From NCBI GenBank assembly GCA_001898385.1, contig MKTT01000078.1, positions 30,602 to 94,601 of the forward strand: a stretch of DNA of 64,000 nt, read 5' to 3'. The translations under genes and the position numbers were made by a program. Origin of the DNA: Planctomycetales bacterium 71-10 (GTDB lineage: Bacteria > Planctomycetota > Planctomycetia > Isosphaerales > Isosphaeraceae). The notes under the pieces were generated by a model. That model searched no databases and was not told where the DNA came from. It worked only from the letters and a program-made list of their open reading frames with translations. Positions 24,999-33,697 of this stretch are shown here, in pieces (positions within the stretch are counted from its first letter, which is position 1; the number at the start of each line of letters is the position of its first letter).

Positions 24999-25139
24999 GT
25001 CCCCTCTCCCGCCGGGAGAGGGCGGCCGCGCAGCGGCGGGTGAGGGTCGCCGGAGCGCGGAGGGCACGTCGGTCGCGTCGGCCATGAACCGGGGCTGTCT
25101 CAACAGGTCCGACGACCCTCACCCGGCGGGAGAGGGGAC
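24999..25139. repeat. Repeat family 3, GTCCCCTCTCCC palindromic element
   Basis: The left arm starts GTCCCCTCTCCCGCCGGGAG and continues AGGGCGGCCGCGCAGCGGCG, GGTGAGGGTCGCC. The right arm is the inverse: CGACCCTCACCCGGCGGGAG and AGGGGAC. The inner 60 bases are unique. Half of this element recurs inverted at 48731-48782. It lies between two convergent genes. Confidence 0.8.
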
Positions 25140-25206
25140 TTCAAGCCGCTTCGCCCGCTTGGGCATGCAAGTCGTGCCGAGCAGTATCGCCCAGCGGGCC
25201 GCCGCC

Positions 25207-28200
25207 TCACTTCCGCGCGGCGGGCCCGGCCAGGCTGCCGAGGAGGAGCTTGACCTCGGAGCGGGCGAGGAGGTCGCGGAAGGCGGGATCTTCCTTGACC
25301 TTCGCGTCAAGGGCCGGGTCGGCGTCGATGGCCTCGCGGAGCAGCAGGGCGGCACCGGTCCGGGCCTTGCCCTCCAGCTCGTCGCGGTCGGCGGGGGCGA
25401 GCTTGGCGTCGGCGTGGGCCAGGGCCGCCATGCGGGCGAGGAGCTTCGCCGCGACCAGGCAGCCCGGCGCGGGCTGCACGCCGGCGCGGGGGATCTCCAT
25501 CGCGACCCGGCGGGCGTCCTCATACGCCGCCTGCTTCAGCTCGACGTCGGCCAGGGCCTCCAGCGCGCCGGCCAGCAACTCGCGATAGGCCGGGGTCCGG
25601 CCGGCCGTCAGCTCGACCGCCTGCCGCAGATGATCGACCGAGGAGTCCAGCCCGGCGCGGGCCTCGGCGAGCTTCTCGTCGGGCCGCGCGGCGGCCTGCT
25701 GGGCGAGCATGTAGCCCAGGAAGTACCGCAGCCTGGCGTCGGCCGGCGATTTCTCGACCAGGCCCGACAGCCCCGCGATCGATTGCTCGAACAGCGGCGC
25801 GGCCTCGTCGGCCGCCTTCCGCGCCTGGAGGGCCTCGGCGAGCGAGCCCCGGGCGACGGCCAGCGACTCCGCGTCCTGCGGCGACGGCGACCCGCCGCCG
25901 GCCAGGCCCTCGGAGATCGCCACGGCCCGGCGGATCGGCCCCTCTGCGTCCCCCGCGCCCAGCGCCTGGCGGACGCTCCCCAGGTTGCTCAGGGCGATGG
26001 ACGTCTCGCGCAGGGCCTCGGCCGAGGGCTTCGCCTTCGCCGCCAGGGCGTCGAGCCGGGCGACCTCGGCCTCGAAGTCCTTCCCGGCCTCCTCGGGCTT
26101 GCCCACGGCCAGCTCCTGATTCCCCAGCGCCCCCAGGCAGCGGGCGAGGTCCAGGATGTAGCCGGCGTTGTCGGGGTGCTTGCTCGTCAACTGCTGGAGG
26201 AGTTCGAGGGCCCCGCGGTAGGCCGGCTCGGAGCCGGGCTTGCCGGAGGCGTCCAGCGCCTCGCCCAGGCGGACGAGGTAGGTCGACTGGAGGTGCGCGT
26301 AGCGCGGGACGTCGGGCAGCTCGGCGACGAGCGTCGCGTTCAGGTCGCGGGCCTTCTCGATCTCGGCCACGGCCTCGTCGAAGCGATTCCGCTTGAGGTG
26401 GAGGTAGCCCAGGTTGAACCGGGTCTTGGCCAGGTTGAACCGGACCTGGCGGTCGTCGGGCGAGCGGGCGGCGAGGCCCTCGTCCAGCTCGATGGCCTTC
26501 TTCAGGATCGGCTGGGCCTCGGAGTAGCGTGCGAGGTCGACCAGGACGCCGCCGTAGTTGCTCGACGCGGAGGCCAGGTTGAGCGTGTACTCGGGGCGGT
26601 CGGGATAGTCGTCGGCCAGCCGAGACGCCTCGCGCCAGTCGCGGCCCCAGAGGATCGCGGCCTCTTCGAACCGCCCCTCGTCGTAGGCGAAGCGGCCCAG
26701 CTCGGAGCAGGCGTGGTGGAGGTTCTCGCGATAGCGGGGGATGGTCGGATACTCGGCGACGAGCTTGTCGAGCAGCTCGTAGGCGCGGCGGGCGGACGCC
26801 TCGGCGGCGGCGGTGTCGCCCGCCTCGCGGCCGAGGCGGCCGAGCAGGTCGAGCGAGCGGGCCAGCTCGCCGCGGACCTCGGGCGAGGCCGGGTCGGCGG
26901 CCAGGGCCTTCTCCAGCAGGTCGCGCGCGCCGGCGTAGGCGGGGGCGGCGGCGGCCAGGTCCCCCTTGCGACGGAGGAGCTGCCCCTCGCCGCGGAGCGC
27001 CCGGGCCAGCAGGCGCAGGTCGTCGGGCTTCGCGCCGGCGGCGTCGGCCGCGGGCCGCAGCCGGGCCTCGGCCTCGCGGAAGAGCGCGTCGGCCTCGTCG
27101 AAGCGGTCGCGGAGGAACAGGGCCTCGGCCAGCCGGATCTGAGTGGAGGCCAGGACCCGCCTCGCCTCGGGGTCGGCGGCGGCGAGCGGGCGGGCCAGTT
27201 CCAGGGCCTTGCGGTAGGCGGACTCGGCCTCGTCGCGGCGGTCGAACTTGGCGTAGATGTTCCCCATGCGGCGGAGCATCTCGGCGTGCTCCAGGCGGAC
27301 GGCCGGCGAGCCGCCCACGTCCGCCGTCTGGCCCTCGTAGAACGCGACGGCCTTCTCCAGGAACTCCTTCTGGAGCGGGTCGAGCCGGTCTTCCAGCCAG
27401 CTCTCGCCCACGCGGGCGTACATCTCGTTGACGGTCCCGCGGGCGAGGGCCCCCTGGGCCACGGCCACGGAGCGCCAGCGGTCCACGACGACCGTGCCGA
27501 CGCCTGAGGCGACCGTCGAGACGACCAGCAGCGCCGCCGCCGCGGCGACCGTCGAGCGATGCTTGCGCGCCCACCGCGCGGCGCGGCGCGGCCAGGGCTC
27601 GGCGTAGGCGGAGACGGGCTCGTCGGCCAGGTGGCGCTGCACGTCCTTCGCCAGCTCGCCGGCCGAGGCGTAGCGGTCGGCCTGCGACTTCGCCAGGGCC
27701 TTCAGGCAGACCGCCTGGAGGCCCGGCGGCACGCCGGGGTTGTGCGACCGTGGCGGCGCGGGGGGGTCGTTGGCCGCCTTATAGAGGATCTCGGCCGTCT
27801 TCTTGCCGAGGAACGGCGGCTGGCCGGCGAGGATCTCATACAGGATGGCGCCCAGGCCGTAGACGTCGGTCCGGAAGTCGATCAGGTCGTGCCGGCCCCG
27901 GGCCTGCTCCGGCGCCATGTAGGCCGGCGTCCCCAGGAGCTGGCCCTGCAACGTCCCGTCCGGGCCCGCCCCCGACTCCCGCCGCGCGCCCTCGCCCGAC
28001 CCCGACGCCTTCGACGGGTCGGCCGCGGCCTCGGCCGGCGGCGCGAGCGTGACGCCGGCGACGGTCGCCTCGGGGTCGGCCGAGGGGGGGGCCGCGGGAT
28101 CGCCGTCCGAGGCCAGGGTCGGCATGTCGCCCGCGTCGCCCTCGACCGTGGGGGATTCGGGGTCGGGCGGGGCCTCCGCGCCCGGCCCTTCGGCGGCGCC

Positions 28201-29091
28201 CCCGCCGGCCAGCGCGTCCTCGCCGATCTGCTTGGCGAGGCCCCAGTCCAGCACGATGACCTCGCCGTAGTCCCCCAGGACGACGTTCTGGCCCTTGAGG
28301 TCGCGGTGGATGATCCCCCGCGAATGGGCGTAGTCGATCGCGTGGCAGACGGACGCGAACGCCGTCAGCAGCCGGACGAGGTCGACGTCCTCGTCCTTGT
28401 TCGCCTCGCGCGCCTTGTGGTAGGCGCGGACGGCCTCGCTCAGCGTGCGGCCCTTCACGAACCGCATCGTGTAGTACGGGGCCTCGCCGCCCCCCATCTC
28501 GTACACCGGGACGACGCCGGGGTGCTCCAGCCGGGCCGTCACCTTCGCCTCGTAGAGGAACCGCGACCAGACGACCGCGTCGCCCGTGGACTCCGGCCTC
28601 AGCTCCTTCAGCGCGATCTCCCGCCCCAGCGCCGCGTCGCGGGCCTTCCAGACCTGGCCCATGCCCCCCTTGGCGTGGAGATGCGTCAGCGTGTAGCGGG
28701 GGTCGCGGCCCTCCTCGGGGTCGCGGCCCTCCTCGCGCGACGAGATCAGCACCCGGCCCACCGGCCCGGCCGCGCCGATCGTGGCCTCCTCCGGGGGGGG
28801 CGCCGCGGGGGCCCGGCGCGGGGCCGCGGCCCGCAGGACGTCGAGCGAGCGGCCGTCGACCGTCGCCGCCAGCGCCGCCGCCGCGTCGCCGCCGTGTCGC
28901 GCCAGCCGATCCGCGACGAGCCGCTCCAGGTCGGCCCTCCGCTCGTCGGTGATCGTCCCCCCGGCCGCGAGCGTCGCCCCGGCGGCGCGGCCCCCCTCGA
29001 CGTCCGCGCACGTCTCGGCGAGCTGGTCCGCGTCGATGGCCCCGGCCTGAAACGCGAGCACGCCGAACAGCAGGTCGCGATCCGCGTCCAT
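25207..29091 (-). CDS. Serine/threonine protein kinase with transmembrane helix and TPR domain
   Basis: A 1294-aa protein. Residues 1-130 are an N-terminal helical region; the kinase runs from about 133 to 495. Visible motifs: glycine loop HAKGGMGQV (about 139-147), catalytic Lys162 in IALKEL, HRDLKGQN (262-269), DWG (282-284) instead of DFG, and APE (393-395). Between DWG and GTPAYMAPE lies a Pro/Ala/Glu/Asp-rich insert of about 90 residues. A membrane helix at about 514-537 is followed by roughly 750 residues of TPR-like repeats (ESAYRKALELARPL, AETAFLRD-like, FNLAKTRFNLGYLHLKRNRF). The kinase is therefore cytoplasmic and the repeats outside the cytoplasm. ATG 29091 follows GAGG at six bases. 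Confidence 0.93.
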   Translation of the reverse strand: MDADRDLLFGVLAFQAGAIDADQLAETCADVEGGRAAGATLAAGGTITDERRADLERLVADRLARHGGDAAAALAATVDGRSLDVLRAAAPRRAPAAPPPEEATIGAAGPVGRVLISSREEGRDPEEGRDPRYTLTHLHAKGGMGQVWKARDAALGREIALKELRPESTGDAVVWSRFLYEAKVTARLEHPGVVPVYEMGGGEAPYYTMRFVKGRTLSEAVRAYHKAREANKDEDVDLVRLLTAFASVCHAIDYAHSRGIIHRDLKGQNVVLGDYGEVIVLDWGLAKQIGEDALAGGGAAEGPGAEAPPDPESPTVEGDAGDMPTLASDGDPAAPPSADPEATVAGVTLAPPAEAAADPSKASGSGEGARRESGAGPDGTLQGQLLGTPAYMAPEQARGRHDLIDFRTDVYGLGAILYEILAGQPPFLGKKTAEILYKAANDPPAPPRSHNPGVPPGLQAVCLKALAKSQADRYASAGELAKDVQRHLADEPVSAYAEPWPRRAARWARKHRSTVAAAAALLVVSTVASGVGTVVVDRWRSVAVAQGALARGTVNEMYARVGESWLEDRLDPLQKEFLEKAVAFYEGQTADVGGSPAVRLEHAEMLRRMGNIYAKFDRRDEAESAYRKALELARPLAAADPEARRVLASTQIRLAEALFLRDRFDEADALFREAEARLRPAADAAGAKPDDLRLLARALRGEGQLLRRKGDLAAAAPAYAGARDLLEKALAADPASPEVRGELARSLDLLGRLGREAGDTAAAEASARRAYELLDKLVAEYPTIPRYRENLHHACSELGRFAYDEGRFEEAAILWGRDWREASRLADDYPDRPEYTLNLASASSNYGGVLVDLARYSEAQPILKKAIELDEGLAARSPDDRQVRFNLAKTRFNLGYLHLKRNRFDEAVAEIEKARDLNATLVAELPDVPRYAHLQSTYLVRLGEALDASGKPGSEPAYRGALELLQQLTSKHPDNAGYILDLARCLGALGNQELAVGKPEEAGKDFEAEVARLDALAAKAKPSAEALRETSIALSNLGSVRQALGAGDAEGPIRRAVAISEGLAGGGSPSPQDAESLAVARGSLAEALQARKAADEAAPLFEQSIAGLSGLVEKSPADARLRYFLGYMLAQQAAARPDEKLAEARAGLDSSVDHLRQAVELTAGRTPAYRELLAGALEALADVELKQAAYEDARRVAMEIPRAGVQPAPGCLVAAKLLARMAALAHADAKLAPADRDELEGKARTGAALLLREAIDADPALDAKVKEDPAFRDLLARSEVKLLLGSLAGPAARK

Positions 29092-29663
29092 AGCCCACCT
29101 CGCCCCGGGCGACGCCTTACAGCCCCGGGGCCGGCGCCGCGCAGCCCCGGACCATCCACGCCATCGACGCATGAGGGGCCCATTCTAACGGGGGTTCGTG
29201 CGGACCGAGAAGCGCTTTCTCGTCCGAATTCGGCGCTTTGCACCGTGCGTGCGTCGGCGTTGACAAATCGAATCGCGCGGACGAATCGGGTCGCCATGCA
29301 TGCCACGCATCTTGACGGAGGAGCCCTCTAGATATATCTATGGTGGGAGCATTAGAATCGTTCGCATCGGGGCGAAAGCGGGGCCGCCCGAGACGTCGAG
29401 CCTTGTCACCCCTCGACGCCCGTCCCATCCCGCCACCTCCCCCGAGGTGTTCGCGGCCCGATTCCGCGGCCGACCCATCATGAATTTTCTTTAAAGCATC
29501 CTTTCGAGAATGCCGGGCCTCGCGCGCCATGCGTGCGACCGTCGCCTTCGACGGCAGCCGTCGCGGGGGCCGAGCGTCCCGATCCCATCCCCATCCATCG
29601 CGAGAGTCCGCCGGCCCTCCGCCGCAGGCGTCGGGGGGCGGCCCACCCGGGAGACGAGAACCG
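29092..29663. other. 572-bp divergent intergenic region
   Basis: Separates the kinase gene from the second pseudopilin gene, transcribed in opposite directions. It holds a plausible promoter (29312-29340) including the palindrome TAGATATATCTA, an AT-rich island in GC-rich DNA. Nothing else is recognised; the pseudopilin leader would be more than 300 bases long. Confidence 0.45.
29312..29340 (+). promoter_or_regulatory. Candidate sigma-70-type promoter of the second pseudopilin cassette
   Basis: TTGACG (29312-29317) and TATCTA (29335-29340) are separated by 17 bases. The second box lies in the palindrome TAGATATATCTA (29329-29340), which could also be an operator. Transcription would begin near 29347 and read into the pseudopilin gene. 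Confidence 0.35.
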
Positions 29664-30749
29664 ATGAGCGCCAAGAGACGTGCCGCCTTCACGCTGATCG
29701 AGCTGCTGGTGGTGATCGCCATCATCGCCGTGCTGATCGCCCTGCTCCTCCCCGCCGTCCAGGCCGCCCGCGAGGCGGCGAGGCGGGCGCAATGCACCAA
29801 CAACCTGAAGCAGATCGGCCTGGCGATCCACAACTTCGAGAACGCCAACGGCAAGTTCCCGGACGGGGCCGGCCCGGTGCCGACGGCGACGGGCGTGGGG
29901 CCGTACATCCGCTCCTCGGTCCAGGCGCTGCTGCTGCCGTACCTGGAGCAGGCCAGCCTCTACGGCACGTTCAACATGGGCCTGGACGTCAACAACTCGG
30001 GCGAGAACGAGACGGCGCGGTGCCAGCTCGTCGCCGCCTTCATCTGCCCGTCGGACGCGTCGTCGACCCGGATGCCCGGCTCGACCGTCTACCCGGGGAG
30101 CACCGGCCTGATCGGCTATTCGAACTACTTCGCGAGCATCGGCGCCACGGCCTCGCTGCTGTTCGACACCGCCACCGCCACGGCCGAGACCAACTCGTCG
30201 ACCCTGGGGATCTTCAACTACAAGATGAACCTGACGGGGAGCCTCGCGACCAATCCCAAGTTCCGGTCGGTCGAGAGCACGGTGACGATCGCGTCGGTGA
30301 CCGACGGGACCTCGAACACGGCGGTCTTCTCGGAGACCCGCCGCTCGCCGCTGGCCGCGACCGCCACGGCGTCCAACCTGACCGACCGGAACGTGATCCA
30401 CCGGCTGTCGAGTTGGGACGTGACGGTCGACAACTACGCCCCGCGGATCCCGGACTGCGACACCTCGACCCAGACCGTGCTGCCGTATCGCGGCCAGCAG
30501 TATTACCGAGGCCAGCAGTTCGTCTCCACCTATGGCCACACCGTCCCGCCCAACTACAAGGGGTTCGACTGCATGGACACCTACTGGGGCGTCGGCCACC
30601 TCGCCGCCCGGAGCTACCACTCCGGCGGCGTGAACGTCGGCATGGCCGACGGCTCGGTCAAGTTCGTCAAGGACTCGGTGAGCCTCCAGACCTGGCGCGC
30701 CCTGGGGACCAAGGCCGGCGGCGAGATCATCAGCGCCGACTCCCTGTGA
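29664..30749 (+). CDS. DUF1559 pseudopilin-like protein, copy 2
   Basis: A 361-aa protein. The prepilin signal reads [20 protein letters not shown] (residues about 7-26) after a short basic leader; here the residue before Phe is Ala instead of Gly, which is less usual for prepilin peptidase cleavage. The DUF1559 hallmark [19 protein letters not shown] follows, and the C-terminal signature is '[17 protein letters not shown]'. The ATG at 29664 is preceded by GGGAGACGAGAA. A 14-bp hairpin and a small lipoprotein gene follow in the same order as in copy 1, and the two pseudopilins are similar in the first 60 residues but diverge afterwards. Confidence 0.93.
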   Translation: MSAKRRAAFTLIELLVVIAIIAVLIALLLPAVQAAREAARRAQCTNNLKQIGLAIHNFENANGKFPDGAGPVPTATGVGPYIRSSVQALLLPYLEQASLYGTFNMGLDVNNSGENETARCQLVAAFICPSDASSTRMPGSTVYPGSTGLIGYSNYFASIGATASLLFDTATATAETNSSTLGIFNYKMNLTGSLATNPKFRSVESTVTIASVTDGTSNTAVFSETRRSPLAATATASNLTDRNVIHRLSSWDVTVDNYAPRIPDCDTSTQTVLPYRGQQYYRGQQFVSTYGHTVPPNYKGFDCMDTYWGVGHLAARSYHSGGVNVGMADGSVKFVKDSVSLQTWRALGTKAGGEIISADSL

Positions 30750-30771
30750 CGCCCGGCCCCGGACCTTCGTC

Positions 30772-30800
30772 GGCCGCGCGCCGGGCCCCGGCGCGCGGCC
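30772..30800 (+). terminator. Strong 14-bp hairpin between pseudopilin 2 and lipoprotein genes
   Basis: GGCCGCGCGCCGGG (30772-30785) pairs exactly with CCCGGCGCGCGGCC (30787-30800) across a single base. It starts 22 bases after the pseudopilin stop. No T-run follows. Its place matches that of the hairpin at 10783-10812, although the sequences differ, which argues for a conserved role. Confidence 0.6.
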
Positions 30801-30835
30801 TCGCCCATCCCCACGCCCGATCGAGAGGCCGTCGG

Positions 30836-31312
30836 ATGACCCTCGCCGCCCCCCGCCTCGCCGCGCTCGCCCCGGTCCTGGCCCTCGCCCTGGCCCTGGC
30901 CCCGGGGTGCGGCGGGGACCCGAACCCGCCGAACTCGCCGGAGTTGTACAACAACACGGTGCTGTCCGAGCTGGGCGACATGATCAGCACGTACAACCTC
31001 CAGCACAAGAAGCCGCCGCAGGGGGTGAAGGACCTGGCGGTGTTCGCCGAGTCGCTCCCCACCGGCCTCGGCGCCGCCCGCCGCGGCGACGCCGTCGTCC
31101 TCTGGGGTGTCGCGCCGGTCGAACCCGGCTCCTCGGGGGCCGAGGGCCAGGAGATCCTCGCCTACCTCAAGGAGGCCCCCGAATCCGGCGGCGGCGTCCT
31201 GACCCGCGACCTCCAGGTCAAATCGCTCACCGCCGACGAATTCAAGGCCGCCCCCAAGGCCGCCGGCAAGATCGAGGACGTCTCCAAGGCCGGCAAGAAG
31301 AAGGGGGGGTGA
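30836..31312 (+). CDS. Small lipoprotein paired with pseudopilin 2
   Basis: A 158-aa protein with a signal peptide and lipobox-like APGC near residue 25. The mature part starts GGDPNPPNSPEL and has 'SELGDMISTYNLQHKKPPQGVKDLAVF', a helix followed by a 'KPP' turn as in the N-terminal part of several pseudopilin-associated proteins. The tail is Lys-rich. The length equals that of the lipoprotein after pseudopilin 1, but the sequences are not obviously alike beyond the layout. It converges with the MFS gene (15-bp gap). Confidence 0.75.
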   Translation: MTLAAPRLAALAPVLALALALAPGCGGDPNPPNSPELYNNTVLSELGDMISTYNLQHKKPPQGVKDLAVFAESLPTGLGAARRGDAVVLWGVAPVEPGSSGAEGQEILAYLKEAPESGGGVLTRDLQVKSLTADEFKAAPKAAGKIEDVSKAGKKKGG

Positions 31313-31327
31313 TCGCCGGCCCCCGCG

Positions 31328-32632
31328 TCACGCTCCGCCCCGCACCCGCGCGGGGCGGAGGAGGAGGCTCAGGACGCAGGCGGCGGACAGCAGGGCGCCG
31401 GAGAGGATGAAGGCGGCGTCCAGGCTGCCGGTGGCGTCCTTGATGATCCCCGCCGCCTGGGGGACGAAGAACGCGATCCCCCAGCCCAGGAAGACGAACC
31501 CGTAATTGAAGCCCAGGTTCTTCGGCCCGAAGAAGTCGGCCGTGAACGCCGGCATCAGCGCCAGGGCGCCGCCGTACTGCCAGTACGCCACGCCCACGGC
31601 CAGGAACAGCAGCGGCACGCTCCCCGTCGCGATGATCTTCGGCATCAGGAACAGGCACGCCGCCGAGACCGCCCCGTTCAGCAGGTAGGCGTTCGCCCGG
31701 CCGATCCGGTCGGAGTACGACCCCGTCCCCACCCGCCCCGCCGCGTTCACCAGCCCGCCGAACGACGCCAGGATCCACCCGTTCGCCGCGAAGAACGCCA
31801 GCGCCCCGGCCGTCTTGTTCAGCAGCGGCGCGGCGTTCGCGATCACCAGCAGCCCCGACTGCGCCGAGCCGATGAACAGGAACACCAGCGCGTAGAACCG
31901 CCACGTCCCCAACATCTCCGACGCCGTCCGGTCGACGGCCGCGGGGGCGGAGTTCGCCATCGTCGCGACGGCCGGCCCCGGCGGGACGTATCCCGGCGGC
32001 GGGAAGACCAGGAACCGCGAGGCGACCAGCACCACCGCCGCGAACAGCAGCCCCAGGCCGATGAAGCTCCCGGAGAGCCCGTATCCGGCGATCAGCGACC
32101 TGGCGAGGGGCGCGATGTAGATAGCCGCCGCGCCGTAACCCGCCACCACGATCCCGGCCACCAGCCCGCGACGGTGCGGGCCGAACCACTTCACGGCGGC
32201 GGGGGTGGTCGCCGCGTAGCCGAAGCCCATCCCCATCCCCCCGAGGACGCCGAAGCCCAGCAGCAGGCCGAGGTACGACTTCATCAGCCCCGCCACGATG
32301 CACCCCGCCGCCAGGCACAGCCCGCCGAGCGTCGCGCCGAACCTGGGCCCGTAGCGGTCCTGGATCCGGCCGCCGGGGATCATGGTGAGGGCGAAGATCA
32401 TCCCGCAGGCGGCGTAGGCGGAGGTCGCCTGGGCGTCGGTCAGGTAGGTCCAGCCGGCGTCGCGGCCCGACATCGGCGACCCCGGCGGGTGCGCCGCGTC
32501 GCCCACGAGGTTCGCCTTCCAGACGCTCCAGGCGTAGAGGATCCCCAGGCAGAGATTCACCGCCATCCCGGCGAACGTCACCCCCCAGGCCCTCGCCGGG
32601 ACCCTCGCCGCCGCCCCCGTCGTCGCTTCCAC
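31328..32632 (-). CDS. MFS transporter of the oxalate/formate antiporter (OFA) type
   Basis: A 434-aa protein with about 12 hydrophobic helices. The first is followed by GILYAWSVWKANL, the OFA signature, and the loop 2-3 motif is seen as GGRIQDRYGPR. The second half has GSYSDRIGRANAY, the repeat of the same motif. 'GYAATTPAAVKWFGPHRRGLVAGI' is also typical of OFA proteins. The substrate is probably a small carboxylate but is not proven. I choose the GTG at 32632 (reading VEATTG) preceded by a G-rich stretch, because the ATG at 32758 would overlap the upstream regulator gene by 40 bases and add a non-membrane leader. The neighbouring LuxR gene is likely its regulator. Confidence 0.85.
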   Translation of the reverse strand: MEATTGAAARVPARAWGVTFAGMAVNLCLGILYAWSVWKANLVGDAAHPPGSPMSGRDAGWTYLTDAQATSAYAACGMIFALTMIPGGRIQDRYGPRFGATLGGLCLAAGCIVAGLMKSYLGLLLGFGVLGGMGMGFGYAATTPAAVKWFGPHRRGLVAGIVVAGYGAAAIYIAPLARSLIAGYGLSGSFIGLGLLFAAVVLVASRFLVFPPPGYVPPGPAVATMANSAPAAVDRTASEMLGTWRFYALVFLFIGSAQSGLLVIANAAPLLNKTAGALAFFAANGWILASFGGLVNAAGRVGTGSYSDRIGRANAYLLNGAVSAACLFLMPKIIATGSVPLLFLAVGVAYWQYGGALALMPAFTADFFGPKNLGFNYGFVFLGWGIAFFVPQAAGIIKDATGSLDAAFILSGALLSAACVLSLLLRPARVRGGA

Positions 32633-32718
32633 AGGATCGCCCCCCGCCGATGTTTCGAAATTGGCGGCGCAGCATCGCCGAGCCGCCGGCCCGACGCAAG
32701 GGGGACGCGACGGCCCGT

Positions 32719-33552
32719 TCAGTCGCCCTCGTCGAGCGGCATGGACGAAAGGCCCCACCCGCGTCGGATCCAGCGGGCCATCAATTCCGACCGCGATTCG
32801 ACTCCGAAGTGGGCGAAGATCCGCCGGACGTAGAAGTTCACCGTATGCCGGCTCAACTCCAGGCGCGCGGCGATCTGCTTGTCACCGTCCCCTTCCAGCA
32901 GGCATCGCAACACCTGCCGCGCCCTCGGCGCCAGGTCGTCCGGCGACGGCTCGTGATATCCCGCCAGCGGCCCTTCGATCTGCGAAACGATCTGCGAATG
33001 CAACTCCGCCACGATCGTCCGGGCGCGGGGGGTGAAGTCGGGCTCCCTCGCCGGACGGACCAGGAAGAAGGCGTTAATGAGGCCCTTCCGATTCATGGGC
33101 AGGATGCAGTACATCATCGCATCCCCACCCATAGACCTATGATAATTCCGATAATAGTCGGATCCGTACCAATCGCGCCCGGAAATGAGATCGGCCCGAG
33201 TCAGCGCCGGCCCGTATCCCCGTCGCAACGCTTCGAAGTACGGGACGATCATCGGCTGATAGTCGCTCCCCCTGGTCACGAACTCTACATGGACCGCATC
33301 CCACGCGGAGCGGTCGAAGCCCCCCTCCCATCCCCTGTCGGTCACCCCTCCGACCCGTATGGCGTCGATCGGAAGATCCATATCCCAACGTGCGTCGTAG
33401 TCGATCCCGACGCCGGCCCCGAGCCACCGCGACGCCTCGTCCAGGAGGTGCGACCGCCACGCCGCCGCCGAGTCCCCCAACTCGCGGCATTCCCCGACGA
33501 GCCGATGGATCGAGCGCAGATCCTGGAGCCGCAACCGGGCCGATCGGGCCAT
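32719..33552 (-). CDS. LuxR-type transcriptional regulator
   Basis: A 277-aa protein. The C-terminal 65 residues are a LuxR/NarL helix-turn-helix: 'LAPRARQVLRCLLEGDGDKQ', 'IAARLELSRHTVNFYVRRIF', 'FGVESRSELMARW'. The N-terminal 200 residues have no receiver aspartate pattern; they look like a PAS/GAF-like sensing domain. A small-molecule-responsive regulator is likely. The ATG at 33552 follows AGGAGG at eight bases. It is transcribed toward the MFS gene with a gap of 86 bases, so both may form an operon, and is divergent from the double PEP-CTERM gene. Its GC content is slightly lower than its neighbours'. Confidence 0.85.
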   Translation of the reverse strand: MARSARLRLQDLRSIHRLVGECRELGDSAAAWRSHLLDEASRWLGAGVGIDYDARWDMDLPIDAIRVGGVTDRGWEGGFDRSAWDAVHVEFVTRGSDYQPMIVPYFEALRRGYGPALTRADLISGRDWYGSDYYRNYHRSMGGDAMMYCILPMNRKGLINAFFLVRPAREPDFTPRARTIVAELHSQIVSQIEGPLAGYHEPSPDDLAPRARQVLRCLLEGDGDKQIAARLELSRHTVNFYVRRIFAHFGVESRSELMARWIRRGWGLSSMPLDEGD

Positions 33553-33697
33553 GCCGGGGACCTCCTGAACAAGACGCCACCACTCGTTTTCGCGGATTGC
33601 GGTCAGCCGCCGCCCGAGGCCCAATGTACTGCCCTCTCGGGAGGATGCAAGCAAAGGACTCGGCGATTCACCTACGTTCACAGGAAGATCACTGAAG

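Larger units (their letters stand above)
24902..25206. other. Repeat-filled gap between convergent genes
   Basis: Contains a degenerate family-2 repeat and a family-3 repeat (both listed separately). No coding sequence is supported. Confidence 0.6.

Noticed and set aside
29329..29340. TAGATATATCTA as a stand-alone mobile-element target site
   Set aside because: There is no direct repeat or element next to it; a promoter or operator role is simpler.
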